Source of the DNA: JAKQEM01 sp964391185
GTDB taxonomy: Bacteria; Patescibacteriota; Gracilibacteria; Peribacterales; Peribacteraceae
Length of the DNA: 64,000 nt
Direction of reading: 5' to 3'
NCBI GenBank assembly: GCA_964391185.1
Contig: CAYMIX010000002.1
Span: forward strand, 156,267 to 220,266
Positions 35,843 to 43,474 of this stretch are shown piece after piece; the first letter of the stretch is position 1, and every line of letters starts with the position of its first letter. The notes under the pieces were generated by a model. The model ran no database searches and was not told where the DNA came from. It saw only the letters and a list, made by a program, of their open reading frames with translations. The translations under genes and the position numbers were made by a program.

Positions 35843-36517
35843 TTAGAAAATCCCCAATATCAACGTAAACATATTGAGCACTACATTCATAATTGTGTGT
35901 ACCCACGTGGAAAGAATCGCAATGGGGAGAATGGATTCGGCGATGATTAGACCAAGCAAAATCCACGGACCGATACGAAGGTATTCGTCGTATTTGTCCT
36001 GCTGACGGCGTGGAATAAAGTTGCGGAGAACGTTGCTTCCATCGAGCGGAGCAATCGGCAATAAATTAAATGCCATGAGTGCGAGGTTCACAAAGAGCGA
36101 ACTGGTAAATATCTGCAGCACGACGGTTGTGGCTGGGGACCCTGTTTGTACTCCTGAGAGGAGATCCATTGCAGAAAGATTACTAGCCGATGTGATCAGA
36201 TTGATTCCAATGAATGCGATAAGCGCAAGAACCAGATTACTCACAGGACCTGCAATCGCGACCAGTGCCATATCACGATTCGGTTTTCTGAAGTAAAGCG
36301 GGTTCACGGGAACCGGCTTTGCCCACCCAAATCCGACGATGATAAACATAAGCGCGCCCATGAAATCCAAGTGCGCGATTGGGTTCAAAGTGAGACGTCC
36401 TTCGCGCTCTGCGGTTGGGTCGCCCAGGCGATTGGCCACAAAGGCATGCGCCCATTCGTGGACCGAGATCGCGATTAAAATGCTGATAATGTACGTTGGA
36501 TTGAGAAATTGAGACAT
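35843..36517 (-). CDS. M50 site-2 protease family membrane protease
   Basis: 224 residues, about six helices. The zinc site HEWAH is at residues 20-24, and the third ligand is the Asp in NLLPIAPLDGS. This is the compact FtsY-less, PDZ-less subgroup (Rip/SpoIVFB-like), cleaving substrates within the membrane. The upstream region is a GAATGYN word array, whose minus strand offers CATTCT 8 nt before the ATG. Confidence 0.85.
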   Translation of the reverse strand: MSQFLNPTYIISILIAISVHEWAHAFVANRLGDPTAEREGRLTLNPIAHLDFMGALMFIIVGFGWAKPVPVNPLYFRKPNRDMALVAIAGPVSNLVLALIAFIGINLITSASNLSAMDLLSGVQTGSPATTVVLQIFTSSLFVNLALMAFNLLPIAPLDGSNVLRNFIPRRQQDKYDEYLRIGPWILLGLIIAESILPIAILSTWVHTIMNVVLNMFTLILGIF

Positions 36518-36524
36518 TTTTCGG

Positions 36525-36689
36525 GAGAATGTGGAATGTAGAATGCGGAATGTCGAGTCAAAACGAGGGTATTAAGACGTTGACATGACTATCAAAAACA
36601 GCAACAATCCGGCACTCGCAAGAGGGAGTATACTGCTTTTTGGCTGAGTTGCATTCTACATTGTACATTCTACATTCCGCATTCCATGT
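36525..36689. repeat. two-part GAATGYN word array around the rpmB promoter
   Basis: The left block (36528-36558) has 7-nt words GAATGTG, GAATGTA, GAATGCG, GAATGTC. The right block (36653-36687), read on the minus strand, has GAATGCG, GAATGTA, GAATGTA, CAATGTA, GAATGCA. The about 90 bp between them hold TTGACA (36579) and TATACT. The right block ends on the rpmB start codon. Confidence 0.65.
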
Positions 36690-36895
36690 CCCGCATTTGT
36701 GTCAAAACCGGCAAGAAGACAGCTTTCGGTAACACCCGAAGCCACTCGTTGCGTCACACTCGCCGCTCCTGGAAGGCTAACATCCAGAAGAAGCGCGTAT
36801 TCGATATCGCTACTGGAGAATATAAGACGATCAAGGTTTCCACGGCATATCTCCGCACAATGGCAAAGAGAATGCAATCTGGAAAGAAGGCTTAA
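36686..36895 (+). CDS. rpmB: ribosomal protein bL28
   Basis: 69 residues, the usual bL28 length. The N-terminal SRICVKTGKKTAFGN matches the family, followed by the SHSLRHTRR basic region and a KVSTAYLRTM motif. It is a large-subunit protein. The ATG is the last unit of a GAATG/CATTC word array, with no Shine-Dalgarno. A short hairpin (36899-36917) follows the stop. Confidence 0.92.
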   Translation: MSRICVKTGKKTAFGNTRSHSLRHTRRSWKANIQKKRVFDIATGEYKTIKVSTAYLRTMAKRMQSGKKA

Positions 36896-36898
36896 CGT

Positions 36899-36917
36899 TT
36901 CAAATAGATTATTTGAA
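36899..36917. terminator. AT-rich hairpin after rpmB
   Basis: Perfect 8-bp arms TTCAAATA/TATTTGAA with a 3-base loop sit one to three bases after the rpmB stop. There is no long T-run, so it is a weak terminator or processing site. Confidence 0.4.
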
Positions 36918-36935
36918 GTTAACCCTATTTTTGCG

Positions 36936-37010
36936 TGTTAACTGGTTTACTAGTTTATTGGTTCGGTAGCATCACAACAGCATAACCAATAAACCAGTTA
37001 ACTAATAAAC
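36936..37010. repeat. word-array palindrome of GTTWAYTR words
   Basis: The left arm is GTTAACTG, GTTTACTA, GTTTATTG, GTT. The right arm on the minus strand is GTTTATTA, GTTAACTG, GTTTATTG, GTT. It lies between convergent rpmB and the GGQ-domain gene. Confidence 0.75.
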
Positions 37011-37024
37011 CCGCCGAAGGCGAT

Positions 37025-37444
37025 TTAGAGTTCGTTTCGCCACGCATCCCACGCCCCTCTTCGCTGTTCTTTCACGTCGCCCCGGTTCTGTTTATCAGCA
37101 AGCATCTTTTCCTTGGAGCGCTTTGTACGCTTCTGCTTCTGTTTACGGATCTTGTATTGCTCCTGTTGAATTTTGGATTCCGCCCCTTTGATCTTCTCTT
37201 CATATTTGAGAATCAACAACTTCCATGCGCTCAGACGATTTTTGCTCTGCTCACGGTACTCCTGCACCTTCACTTCCATCCCTGTTGGACGGTGAATGAG
37301 CTGAACCGCGGATGATGTTTTATTGATCTTCTGGCCGCCTTTGCCGCTCCCCCGTACGAAATTCTCTTCGACATCTTCGGGTTTAAGACCAATTTCTTCT
37401 GCCATTTTTAAACGATCAGGTGGGAGTTCGATCGGGAAATTCAT
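37025..37444 (-). CDS. GGQ-domain release factor-like ribosome rescue protein
   Basis: 139 residues. GSGKGGQKINKTSSAV carries the GGQ (36-38) that triggers peptidyl-tRNA hydrolysis, followed by a long basic helix and a tail rich in Lys/Arg. It lacks codon-recognition domains, as in ArfB/YaeJ or mitochondrial C12orf65, which free stalled ribosomes. ATG at 37444 fits better than 37486: TACGAT lies exactly 6 nt upstream. Confidence 0.85.
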   Translation of the reverse strand: MNFPIELPPDRLKMAEEIGLKPEDVEENFVRGSGKGGQKINKTSSAVQLIHRPTGMEVKVQEYREQSKNRLSAWKLLILKYEEKIKGAESKIQQEQYKIRKQKQKRTKRSKEKMLADKQNRGDVKEQRRGAWDAWRNEL

Positions 37445-37540
37445 GGCTGGATCGTAGCAGATCACTAATTCTTCGGCTTGTGACAAGCCTGATTCTGCTT
37501 ATACTATGCGTCCACCGCACAGGATGCGGTTAGTCCTTTT

Positions 37541-37590
37541 GTTTTCATCGTCAAATAAGGAGAGGTCGCGAAGAGGCGCCTTGTGCGCCA
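37541..37590 (+). pseudogene. decayed copy of the 5' half of tRNA-Ser
   Basis: TTTTCATC, GGAGAGGTCGC and CCTTGTGCGC appear here in the same order and near-equal spacing as TTTTCATC, GGAGAGGTCGC and CCTAGTGCGC at and just before the intact tRNA-Ser (37617-37658). The copy lacks an anticodon arm that fits and the 3' half. Confidence 0.5.
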
Positions 37591-37630
37591 AAGCACGATC
37601 TCAGTTGATCCTTTAATTTTCATCACTTAT

Positions 37631-37720
37631 GGAGAGGTCGCATAGTGGCCTAGTGCGCACGCTTGGAAAGCGTGTAGATCCGCAAGGGTCTCGGGAGTTC
37701 GAATCTCCCCCTCTCCGCCA
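37631..37720 (+). tRNA. tRNA-Ser (anticodon GGA)
   Basis: A 90-nt class II tRNA. Acceptor GGAGAGG/CCTCTCC with encoded CCA, anticodon stem CACGC/GCGTG with loop TTGGAAA, a long variable arm, and a TTCGAAT T-loop. Confidence 0.95.
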
Positions 37721-37766
37721 TGAACCACTCACTTCGTTCGGGTTCATGACAGGCCAGAATTGAATT

Positions 37767-37790
37767 AAAAAAGGGCGACCGTAGCCACCC
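37767..37790 (-). terminator. Rho-independent terminator
   Basis: On the minus strand GGGTGGC-TACG-GTCGCCC is followed by six T. It ends the small membrane gene at 37831. Confidence 0.7.
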
Positions 37791-37830
37791 CTTGAAAGCT
37801 TAATAGCTCAACAGCTTGAAAGCTGAGAGA
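37789..37830. repeat. AGCT-type word cluster
   Basis: Words AAGCTTA, TAGCTCA, CAGCTTG, AAGCTGA in tandem, related to those at 41881 and 56627. It lies between the terminator and the stop of the minus gene. Confidence 0.5.
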
Positions 37831-38091
37831 TTATTTCTTCCTCGGAATTTCACACTGGCAAACACACGCAGCCATCGCCTTTTTGAGGAGGAACAAGCTG
37901 AGGCCAAACGCCATAATCGAGAGAGATCCGCTTGTTGTACCGAATACCAATCCTGATGGAAGAACGTGTGACATATACACACCAACGAGTGCTGCGAGGG
38001 AAAGAAGTGCTGCAAATACACCAATCACCAAGTTGAGGATCGTGCAGAGGTCGCAGTACATATTTTTCGATTTGGATTTACCAAAGAACAT
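37831..38091 (-). CDS. small two-helix membrane protein with cysteine pairs
   Basis: 86 residues. A CDLC pair before the first helix and a CVCQC cluster after the second place cysteines at both membrane borders. Helices span about 18-42 and 52-72. No family is recognised. ATG at 38091 is chosen over an upstream frame that reads a low-complexity, GGGAGGGGG-rich stretch. The cysteines could bind metal or form disulfides (inference). Confidence 0.6.
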   Translation of the reverse strand: MFFGKSKSKNMYCDLCTILNLVIGVFAALLSLAALVGVYMSHVLPSGLVFGTTSGSLSIMAFGLSLFLLKKAMAACVCQCEIPRKK

Positions 38092-38219
38092 ATGGGAGGG
38101 GGTTAGGGGGTGGGGCAGGTGAGAAGTGTAATCTGAATGAATGTCGGAATTCATTGACGACAACCGGGCTATACAGGAGAAGCTACAACTGAGAGGCCTT
38201 TTGCTGTACCCTACCGCCC

Positions 38220-40607
38220 ATGAAGATCTCTTTAGATTGGCTATCGGATTTCATCACGTGGACGGAGAAAGATCCGCACGCGATTGCAGATCGTCTCACT
38301 CTTTCAACTGCAGAAGTGGAAGAAGTGCAAATGCAGGGAGAATTTTTGAATCACTGTTGCGTTGGAGAAGTTGTATCGGCGAAGAAACATCCTGATGCCG
38401 ATCGTTTGAGTATCTGCGAAGTAAAGACTGATACAGGAGTGAAGAACGTTGTATGTGGCGGAACAAATGTCCGCGAGGGAATGAGGGTTGCATTCGCTCA
38501 CATGGGAGCCACCGTGAAGTGGCACGGAGGCGAAGTAATGACACTTCAGCCGGTGAAGATCCGCGGTGTCGCGAGTGAAGGAATGATCTGCTCTGCAGAA
38601 GAGCTCGGGCTCGATGCGATGTACACGCCAGAGAAGGAAGATGGCGAACGTCCAATCATGGATCTCTCACGAATGAACGAATTAACGAATAAACGAATTG
38701 TCGTCGGAACATCTTTGAAGGAGGCATTCGCTTTGCATGATACGATCTTACATATCAACAACACCGCTATTACGATGCGCCCCGACTTGTTCTCTCACTT
38801 GGGATTCGCGCGTGAATGTGTCGCGCTCGGACTTGCAAAGTGGAAGAAAAAACCAGTATTCAAGCTGCCAAAAGCTCCATCGAAGAAAGGTTCTATCACA
38901 ATGAAAGTAGAAAACTCGGAGCTCATGCCACGATACCTCTCATGTGAAATTTCCATCGATGGACTTGGCGAAACTCCAGCATGGATGCGTAAACGTTTGG
39001 AGGCGACAGGGTGGCGCTGTGTCAGTTTGCCGGTCGATATTACAAACTATGTTGCGATGGAAATCGGCGTCCCTATGCACAGCTTCGATGCTGATGACAT
39101 CAAAGGAACAGTGCATTTGAGGTTAAGCAAAAAAGGAGAAAAAATCCGCACACTCGATGATGTCGAACGTGCACTTCCTGACGGTGCGCTCATCCTCAGT
39201 GACGATGAAGGCATCTTCGATTTGCTTGGCATTATGGGCGGGCTCCGCAGTAGCACCAAGCCAACGACGAAGCGCATCTATGTACACGCAGCTTCGTTGG
39301 ATCCTGTCGCAATTCGCCGTGGAATAATCGGAACAGGACACCGAACAGATGCTGCAACGGTGTACGAGAAAGGTGTGCCACCGATCACTACGGAACAAGG
39401 TTTCATCCGCGCGGTAGAACTTTTTACGGAGCTGATCCCAGGCGCAAAAATAATTTCTTCGATCGAAAATAAAGGACATGAAGGAAAGCCTGTGACCATG
39501 ACTCTCACGCACGAGGAAATTCAAAAGACGCTTGGCGTGGAAATCAAAGAGAAAGAAATCGCAACGATCCTCGAACATTTGGAATTCAAAACGAAGAAAT
39601 CCAAAGGCGGTTTTACAGTTACTGCTCCGCTCCACCGATTGCGCGACATCAATGGTAAGCATGACTTGATCGAGGAAATCGCACGCATTCATGGTCTCGA
39701 TAGCATTCCAGCGGAAATGCCACTTGCTCCGGTGCAGTTACCAAAGCGCGACCAGCGCGTGCACCAATTGCGCGATGCATTACGTTCACACGGATTCTGG
39801 GAACTCGTTCCCCTTTCACTCGTGAGCCCAAGCTTGCTCAAGCGTGCGAAGATGAATATCGATGAACCGATCGCACTCGCAAATCCTCTCGGAGAAGAAA
39901 CATCGTTGCTCCAACCAAGCACGATGCCACAACTGCTCGAACATGCGCAGAAGTATCTGCCTCAATCAAAGGGCAATCTCCAGACATTCCAGTGGGCACG
40001 CACGTTCAGGAAAAATATGTCTGAGGAACTCATGCTCAGCGCACTTATTGCATCCAAAGAAGAGGCTGATCTCTCCCATGATCCTTTCTTGCAATTGAAA
40101 CAGAGCATCAGGCTCGCTCTACAAGATGCAGGATACACTGCTGCATTCCGGGCACTCAAAGAAGTCCCACCATTCGCTCACCCTGGTAGAACTGCGGAAA
40201 TTTTGGTGAACGACAGTCTCATCGGATGGATCTACGAAGTTCATCCATCGGTCCGCACTAACTTTGACCTCCCCCATCGCGCAGCTGCTGTGACACTCTC
40301 ACTCACCAATCTCCTCAAGCACATTCCAGTTATTAGCAGAGAGCAACCAATCGCGCAGTTCCCATCTGTCACATACGACGAAACCATCAAGCGCACAAAG
40401 GCTGATGCACTCGGACCATTGCTCGAAAAAATGCGGAAGAGCAGCGCACTCCTCACCGATGTTTCTGTGCATGATTTGTATGCCGGCAAGCCACTGACGA
40501 ACGGCGAATATAATCTCACATTGCGATTCATCTATCGCGCAGCGGATAGAACGTTGACGGATGATGAAGCGAAAAAGGAACACGCCAAGGTTATCGCTGT
40601 GCTATAG
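38220..40607 (+). CDS. pheT: phenylalanyl-tRNA synthetase beta subunit
   Basis: 795 residues. Domains in order: tRNA-binding EMAP-like (40-150, with HPDADRLSICEV), B3/B4 editing (about 210-380), B5 (about 405-480) and a C-terminal FDX-ACB anticodon domain (about 700-795). With PheS it charges tRNA-Phe. A TACCCT hexamer lies 7 nt upstream. The segment SRMNELTNKRIVVG after the EMAP domain is encoded by CGAATNAA words (38670-38699) identical in type to the intergenic array at 3348. pheS is not adjacent. Confidence 0.92.
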   Translation: MKISLDWLSDFITWTEKDPHAIADRLTLSTAEVEEVQMQGEFLNHCCVGEVVSAKKHPDADRLSICEVKTDTGVKNVVCGGTNVREGMRVAFAHMGATVKWHGGEVMTLQPVKIRGVASEGMICSAEELGLDAMYTPEKEDGERPIMDLSRMNELTNKRIVVGTSLKEAFALHDTILHINNTAITMRPDLFSHLGFARECVALGLAKWKKKPVFKLPKAPSKKGSITMKVENSELMPRYLSCEISIDGLGETPAWMRKRLEATGWRCVSLPVDITNYVAMEIGVPMHSFDADDIKGTVHLRLSKKGEKIRTLDDVERALPDGALILSDDEGIFDLLGIMGGLRSSTKPTTKRIYVHAASLDPVAIRRGIIGTGHRTDAATVYEKGVPPITTEQGFIRAVELFTELIPGAKIISSIENKGHEGKPVTMTLTHEEIQKTLGVEIKEKEIATILEHLEFKTKKSKGGFTVTAPLHRLRDINGKHDLIEEIARIHGLDSIPAEMPLAPVQLPKRDQRVHQLRDALRSHGFWELVPLSLVSPSLLKRAKMNIDEPIALANPLGEETSLLQPSTMPQLLEHAQKYLPQSKGNLQTFQWARTFRKNMSEELMLSALIASKEEADLSHDPFLQLKQSIRLALQDAGYTAAFRALKEVPPFAHPGRTAEILVNDSLIGWIYEVHPSVRTNFDLPHRAAAVTLSLTNLLKHIPVISREQPIAQFPSVTYDETIKRTKADALGPLLEKMRKSSALLTDVSVHDLYAGKPLTNGEYNLTLRFIYRAADRTLTDDEAKKEHAKVIAVL
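38670..38699 (+). repeat. CGAATNAA words in frame inside pheT
   Basis: CGAATGAA, CGAATTAA, CGAATAAA, CGAATTG follow one another with an 8-nt period. They encode RMNELTNKRIV in a linker after the tRNA-binding domain. Confidence 0.7.
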
Positions 40608-40610
40608 AAC

Positions 40611-40675
40611 GGTTTATTAGTTAACTGGTTGATTGGTTATGCTGCCGAACCAATAAACTAATAAACCAGTTAACT
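40611..40675. repeat. word-array palindrome of GTTWAYTR words
   Basis: The left arm is GTTTATTA, GTTAACTG, GTTGATTG, GTT. The right arm on the minus strand is GTTAACTG, GTTTATTA, GTTTATTG, GTT. It follows the pheT stop by a few bases and may terminate transcription. Confidence 0.75.
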
Positions 40676-40693
40676 CTTCGTATGAACTAAAGC

Positions 40694-40699
40694 TAGAAT
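40694..40699 (+). promoter_or_regulatory. -10 hexamer TAGAAT, 6 nt before ATG
   Basis: TAGAAT ends six bases before the adenosyltransferase ATG at 40706. No Shine-Dalgarno fits. Confidence 0.5.
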
Positions 40700-40705
40700 A
40701 AGAGC

Positions 40706-41251
40706 ATGTCGATAGTTACAAAGACAGGCGACAAGGGCCAGACCGGACTATTCGGTGGCCAACGCGTCTCTAAGTCTGATGTGCGTATTCATGCGTATGG
40801 AACAGTCGATGAATTGAATGCAACTCTTGGATTGGTCCTTGCAGAAGATGCCCTCTCGGAAATCCTCCGCGGCCAAGTTCTTCAGACGCAAAATCTCCTC
40901 TTCCGCCTGGGCGCTGACCTCGCGACTCCGAACGAAGGAAATGCTCGTGTGCCACGAATCGAACACGAACACATTCAACAGATAGAAGAATGGATAACCG
41001 CCCTGGAAAGCTCGATGACGATGCCGAACTACTTTGTGCTGCCAGGAGGATCCAAAACATCGTCTTTGCTGCATTTGGCCAGAACCATCTGTAGGCGAGC
41101 AGAACGCTGGACGGTGGAGCTCCGCCAACGAGAACAAACCAGCGCCGAAACCGTTATGTACCTTAATAGATTGAGTGATTACCTATTTTTAGCGGCTTTA
41201 AAGGCAAATGAAGATTCTGGTGTAGAACATGTAAAAGTTAGCTATGAATAA
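40706..41251 (+). CDS. PduO-type cob(I)alamin adenosyltransferase
   Basis: 181 residues. The ATP-binding N-terminus TKTGDKGQTGLFGG and the RTICRRAER helix are signatures of the PduO/MMAB family. It transfers the adenosyl group from ATP to cobalamin, giving coenzyme B12. No cobalamin synthesis genes are near, so salvage is likely. A coenzyme-B12 user is expected in the genome, such as a class II ribonucleotide reductase. Monocistronic between word arrays. Confidence 0.9.
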   Translation: MSIVTKTGDKGQTGLFGGQRVSKSDVRIHAYGTVDELNATLGLVLAEDALSEILRGQVLQTQNLLFRLGADLATPNEGNARVPRIEHEHIQQIEEWITALESSMTMPNYFVLPGGSKTSSLLHLARTICRRAERWTVELRQREQTSAETVMYLNRLSDYLFLAALKANEDSGVEHVKVSYE

Positions 41252-41323
41252 CGTTATTTGCCCTTGACGATACAATCAGGGGATCTGTAACCTGCGGTCC
41301 TACTTCGCATCCCCCAATTAAAC

Positions 41324-41467
41324 GTGCTAGGAAAGATCAAATGGCGCCGGCGTCTCCGCAAACATGGTTTCCTCTCTCGTATGGCTACGAAAGACGGTCG
41401 TCGTGTGCTTTCTCGCCGCCGCAGTGCAGGTCGTAAGCGTTTGGTGGTAGCGAAGAAAAAGAAATAA
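41324..41467 (+). CDS. rpmH: ribosomal protein bL34
   Basis: 47 residues. The C-terminal RKHGFLSRMATKDGRRVLSRRRSAGRKRL core is unmistakable bL34. The start is taken as GTG at 41324 (MLGKIKWRRR), since no ATG occurs upstream in frame before the stop. The usual N-terminal KRTYQPS box is degenerate. It is not beside dnaA or rnpA, its common neighbours. Confidence 0.85.
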   Translation: MLGKIKWRRRLRKHGFLSRMATKDGRRVLSRRRSAGRKRLVVAKKKK

Positions 41468-41589
41468 CTATTCCGTGATTCGTTTTCTCGTTCTTCGTGG
41501 TTCGCGATGCACGAATTAACAAAGCACGTGCATGTTCGAATAACGTTCGCTGGTCTATCAATAGCGAGAATCCTATACTCGACATTGTG

Positions 41590-41868
41590 ATGAAGTACGT
41601 TCATACAGTTTCGGCTATCGCGTTTTACGTCTTAGGATCGACCTTTTTCCTAGCGTATATCGCGCTCCATAACAACATTCTCGCAGGTATGAGCACGTGG
41701 TGGATGAACGTTGCCGATATGCCAATGCTCTTTGTGGGCATGCTGTACGGCGGATTGAGTGTGTATACGAGCATCCACGACGGCAACGAACATTCTCGTG
41801 GGCTTATTCTTTCGATTGGCCTGCCACTCGTGATAGTGTTCATCGCCCTGTTTATTCTGAATTTTTAA
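41590..41868 (+). CDS. small three-helix membrane protein
   Basis: 92 residues. Helices at about 7-27, 42-60 and 70-90, with a HNNILAGMSTWW loop. No family recognised. A TATACT hexamer at 41574-41579 lies 10 nt before the ATG, which supports this start over the longer frame from 41497. Confidence 0.65.
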   Translation: MKYVHTVSAIAFYVLGSTFFLAYIALHNNILAGMSTWWMNVADMPMLFVGMLYGGLSVYTSIHDGNEHSRGLILSIGLPLVIVFIALFILNF

Positions 41869-41880
41869 TCACTCCCTAAA

Positions 41881-41906
41881 AGCCAACAGCTGAAAGCTGA
41901 AAGCTC
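41881..41906 (+). repeat. AAGCTGA-type word cluster
   Basis: AAGCCAA (which begins just before the listed span), CAGCTGA, AAGCTGA and AAGCTCA run in tandem (7-nt period) right before the M16 peptidase ATG. The words are shared with the array at 56627. No second arm is present. Confidence 0.6.
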
Positions 41907-41913
41907 ACTCGCT

Positions 41914-43176
41914 ATGTATACAATCGATACACTCCCCTCAGGACTCCGCGTACTCACTGCTCCTGTTGCAGGAACTGCGAGCATTACCGTTCTCGTTTTC
42001 TGCGGTGCAGGATCACGTTACGAATTGCGTAGCGAACGCGGCATCAGCCACTTCTTGGAACACATGTTCTTCAAGGGTGGAAACAAGTATAAGACGACGG
42101 AAGAAGTGAGTGCAGCCATCGATGGTGTTGGTGGAGACTTCAATGCGTTCACCGGCAAAGAATATGCAGGATACTACGTGAAGGTTGCAGCTGTTCAAGC
42201 AGACCTCGCATGTGACGTGCTCAGCGATATGCTTTTGAACGCAACATTTCCACCAGAGGAAATCAACAAAGAGCGCGGCGTGATTATCGAGGAAGAACGC
42301 ATGTACCAAGATACGCCAATGTACCGCGCAGGATGGGACTTCGAAGAAGTTCTCCTCGGCGACCATCCGCTTGGATGGGACACGATCGGAACAGAAGAGG
42401 TTATCAACAGCGTTCAACAGGCTGATTTCCAGAAGCACAAAGATGCTCTCTATGTACCAGAGAACACAGTCCTTACATTTGCTGGAAACATCACACGTGA
42501 ACAGGCAATGGAACTTGCGCGGAAATATTTCACACCGCTCAGCGGAAAGAAATCCCGCCAGTTCGATGCCTTCACGAATTATGGCAAAGAGAAGATTTTC
42601 CTCCGCACGAAGAATACAGAACAAGCTCACCTCGTTATCGGAGTTCCAGGCGTGCACTCCATGCACCCGGACCACTTCGCTCACAAACTCCTCTCTGTCG
42701 CACTCGGAGGCAACATGAGCTCACGCATGTTCTTACGCATCCGCGAAGCTCGTGGCATGTGTTATTACATCTCTACTGAGACTGACAGCTACCTCGACGC
42801 AGGAGCATTCTCCACGCGCGCTGGTGTCGACCAGTCACGCTTGGACGAAGCGATCAGCGCTATCATCCACGAATATGATGTCGTCGCTAAAGACGGCATT
42901 ACTGATTTGGAACTCAGCCGTGCTAAGGAATACCTCAAGGGAAAGATCACCTTGAACCTGGAAGACAGCGAAGAGCTCGCACACTTCTACGGCAAGCAGG
43001 CCCTCCTCTATCCTTCCGTCCGCGGCATTCCCGAATACTTCACCGAAATTGAAAAGGTCACGAAGGATCAGGTGAATAACCTCGCGAAGTCTATCCTCAC
43101 GCGCGACGCTCTTCGCTTGGTAGTAATTGGAAAAGTCGATGACAAAGAGCACTTTCATAAGCTCATGAATGCTTGA
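41914..43176 (+). CDS. M16-family zinc metallopeptidase
   Basis: 420 residues. The inverted zinc motif HFLEH lies at 46-50 with the third ligand Glu in the EERMYQDTP region. The C-terminal half has the EARGMCYYIST motif of the second M16 domain. This is the single-chain, pitrilysin/MPP-like processing-peptidase length. No signal peptide is visible, so it may be cytoplasmic and degrade peptides. Confidence 0.88.
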   Translation: MYTIDTLPSGLRVLTAPVAGTASITVLVFCGAGSRYELRSERGISHFLEHMFFKGGNKYKTTEEVSAAIDGVGGDFNAFTGKEYAGYYVKVAAVQADLACDVLSDMLLNATFPPEEINKERGVIIEEERMYQDTPMYRAGWDFEEVLLGDHPLGWDTIGTEEVINSVQQADFQKHKDALYVPENTVLTFAGNITREQAMELARKYFTPLSGKKSRQFDAFTNYGKEKIFLRTKNTEQAHLVIGVPGVHSMHPDHFAHKLLSVALGGNMSSRMFLRIREARGMCYYISTETDSYLDAGAFSTRAGVDQSRLDEAISAIIHEYDVVAKDGITDLELSRAKEYLKGKITLNLEDSEELAHFYGKQALLYPSVRGIPEYFTEIEKVTKDQVNNLAKSILTRDALRLVVIGKVDDKEHFHKLMNA

Positions 43177-43260
43177 TCCTCTGCGGAGGATCGGTTAATT
43201 GGTTTACTAGTTTATTGGTTGCGATGCTACCGAACTAGTAAACCAATTAACCAGTAAACA
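43175..43260. repeat. GATCC hairpin plus GTTWAYTR word-array palindrome
   Basis: GATCCTC-TGCG-GAGGATC (43175-43192) is followed by a left arm GTTAATTG, GTTTACTA, GTTTATTG, GTT. The right arm on the minus strand is GTTTACTG, GTTAATTG, GTTTACTA, GTT. It follows the M16 gene stop. Confidence 0.7.
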
Positions 43261-43267
43261 ATATTTC

Positions 43268-43435
43268 GGTCAGAACTGCTTCTGTAGTGCGTCTACAAGA
43301 GTATGGAGAACATGACCGACGCGCAGATCAGCAGCCGGGGAAATAGTCAGTATGGTTCCTGGCCCCGCGACGGGGCGCCTCACCATGACACCTAGATCAA
43401 CAGCGCCCGGGTGGCGCGCGCCGTCCTTTTCTTTC
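43268..43435. other. GC-rich structured intergenic region, possible ncRNA
   Basis: CGGTCA (43271) can pair with TGACCG (43313), enclosing a TGTAG/CTACA hairpin; CCCCG-CGA-CGGGG follows. The block CAGTATGGTTC ... CTCACCATGACAC is shared with 54902-54934. No ORF is credible. Strand and function are unknown. Confidence 0.35.
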
Positions 43436-43467
43436 GCCATTTCTTTTGGACGAGCAAAAGAAATGGC
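43436..43467. terminator. 13-bp perfect hairpin
   Basis: Arms GCCATTTCTTTTG and CAAAAGAAATGGC with a 6-base loop lie 8 bp past the stop of the minus gene at 43475. Likely a bidirectional terminator. Confidence 0.55.
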
Positions 43468-43474
43468 AATAAAC

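Noticed and set aside
36579..36605. TTGACA at 36579 with a 17-bp spaced AACAAT as the rpmB promoter
   Set aside because: The -10 is poor; a TATACT further downstream competes, so no single promoter was annotated.
41254..41604. Minus frames over rpmH
   Set aside because: They are shadows of bL34, whose KHGF...RRRSAGRKRL core is certain.
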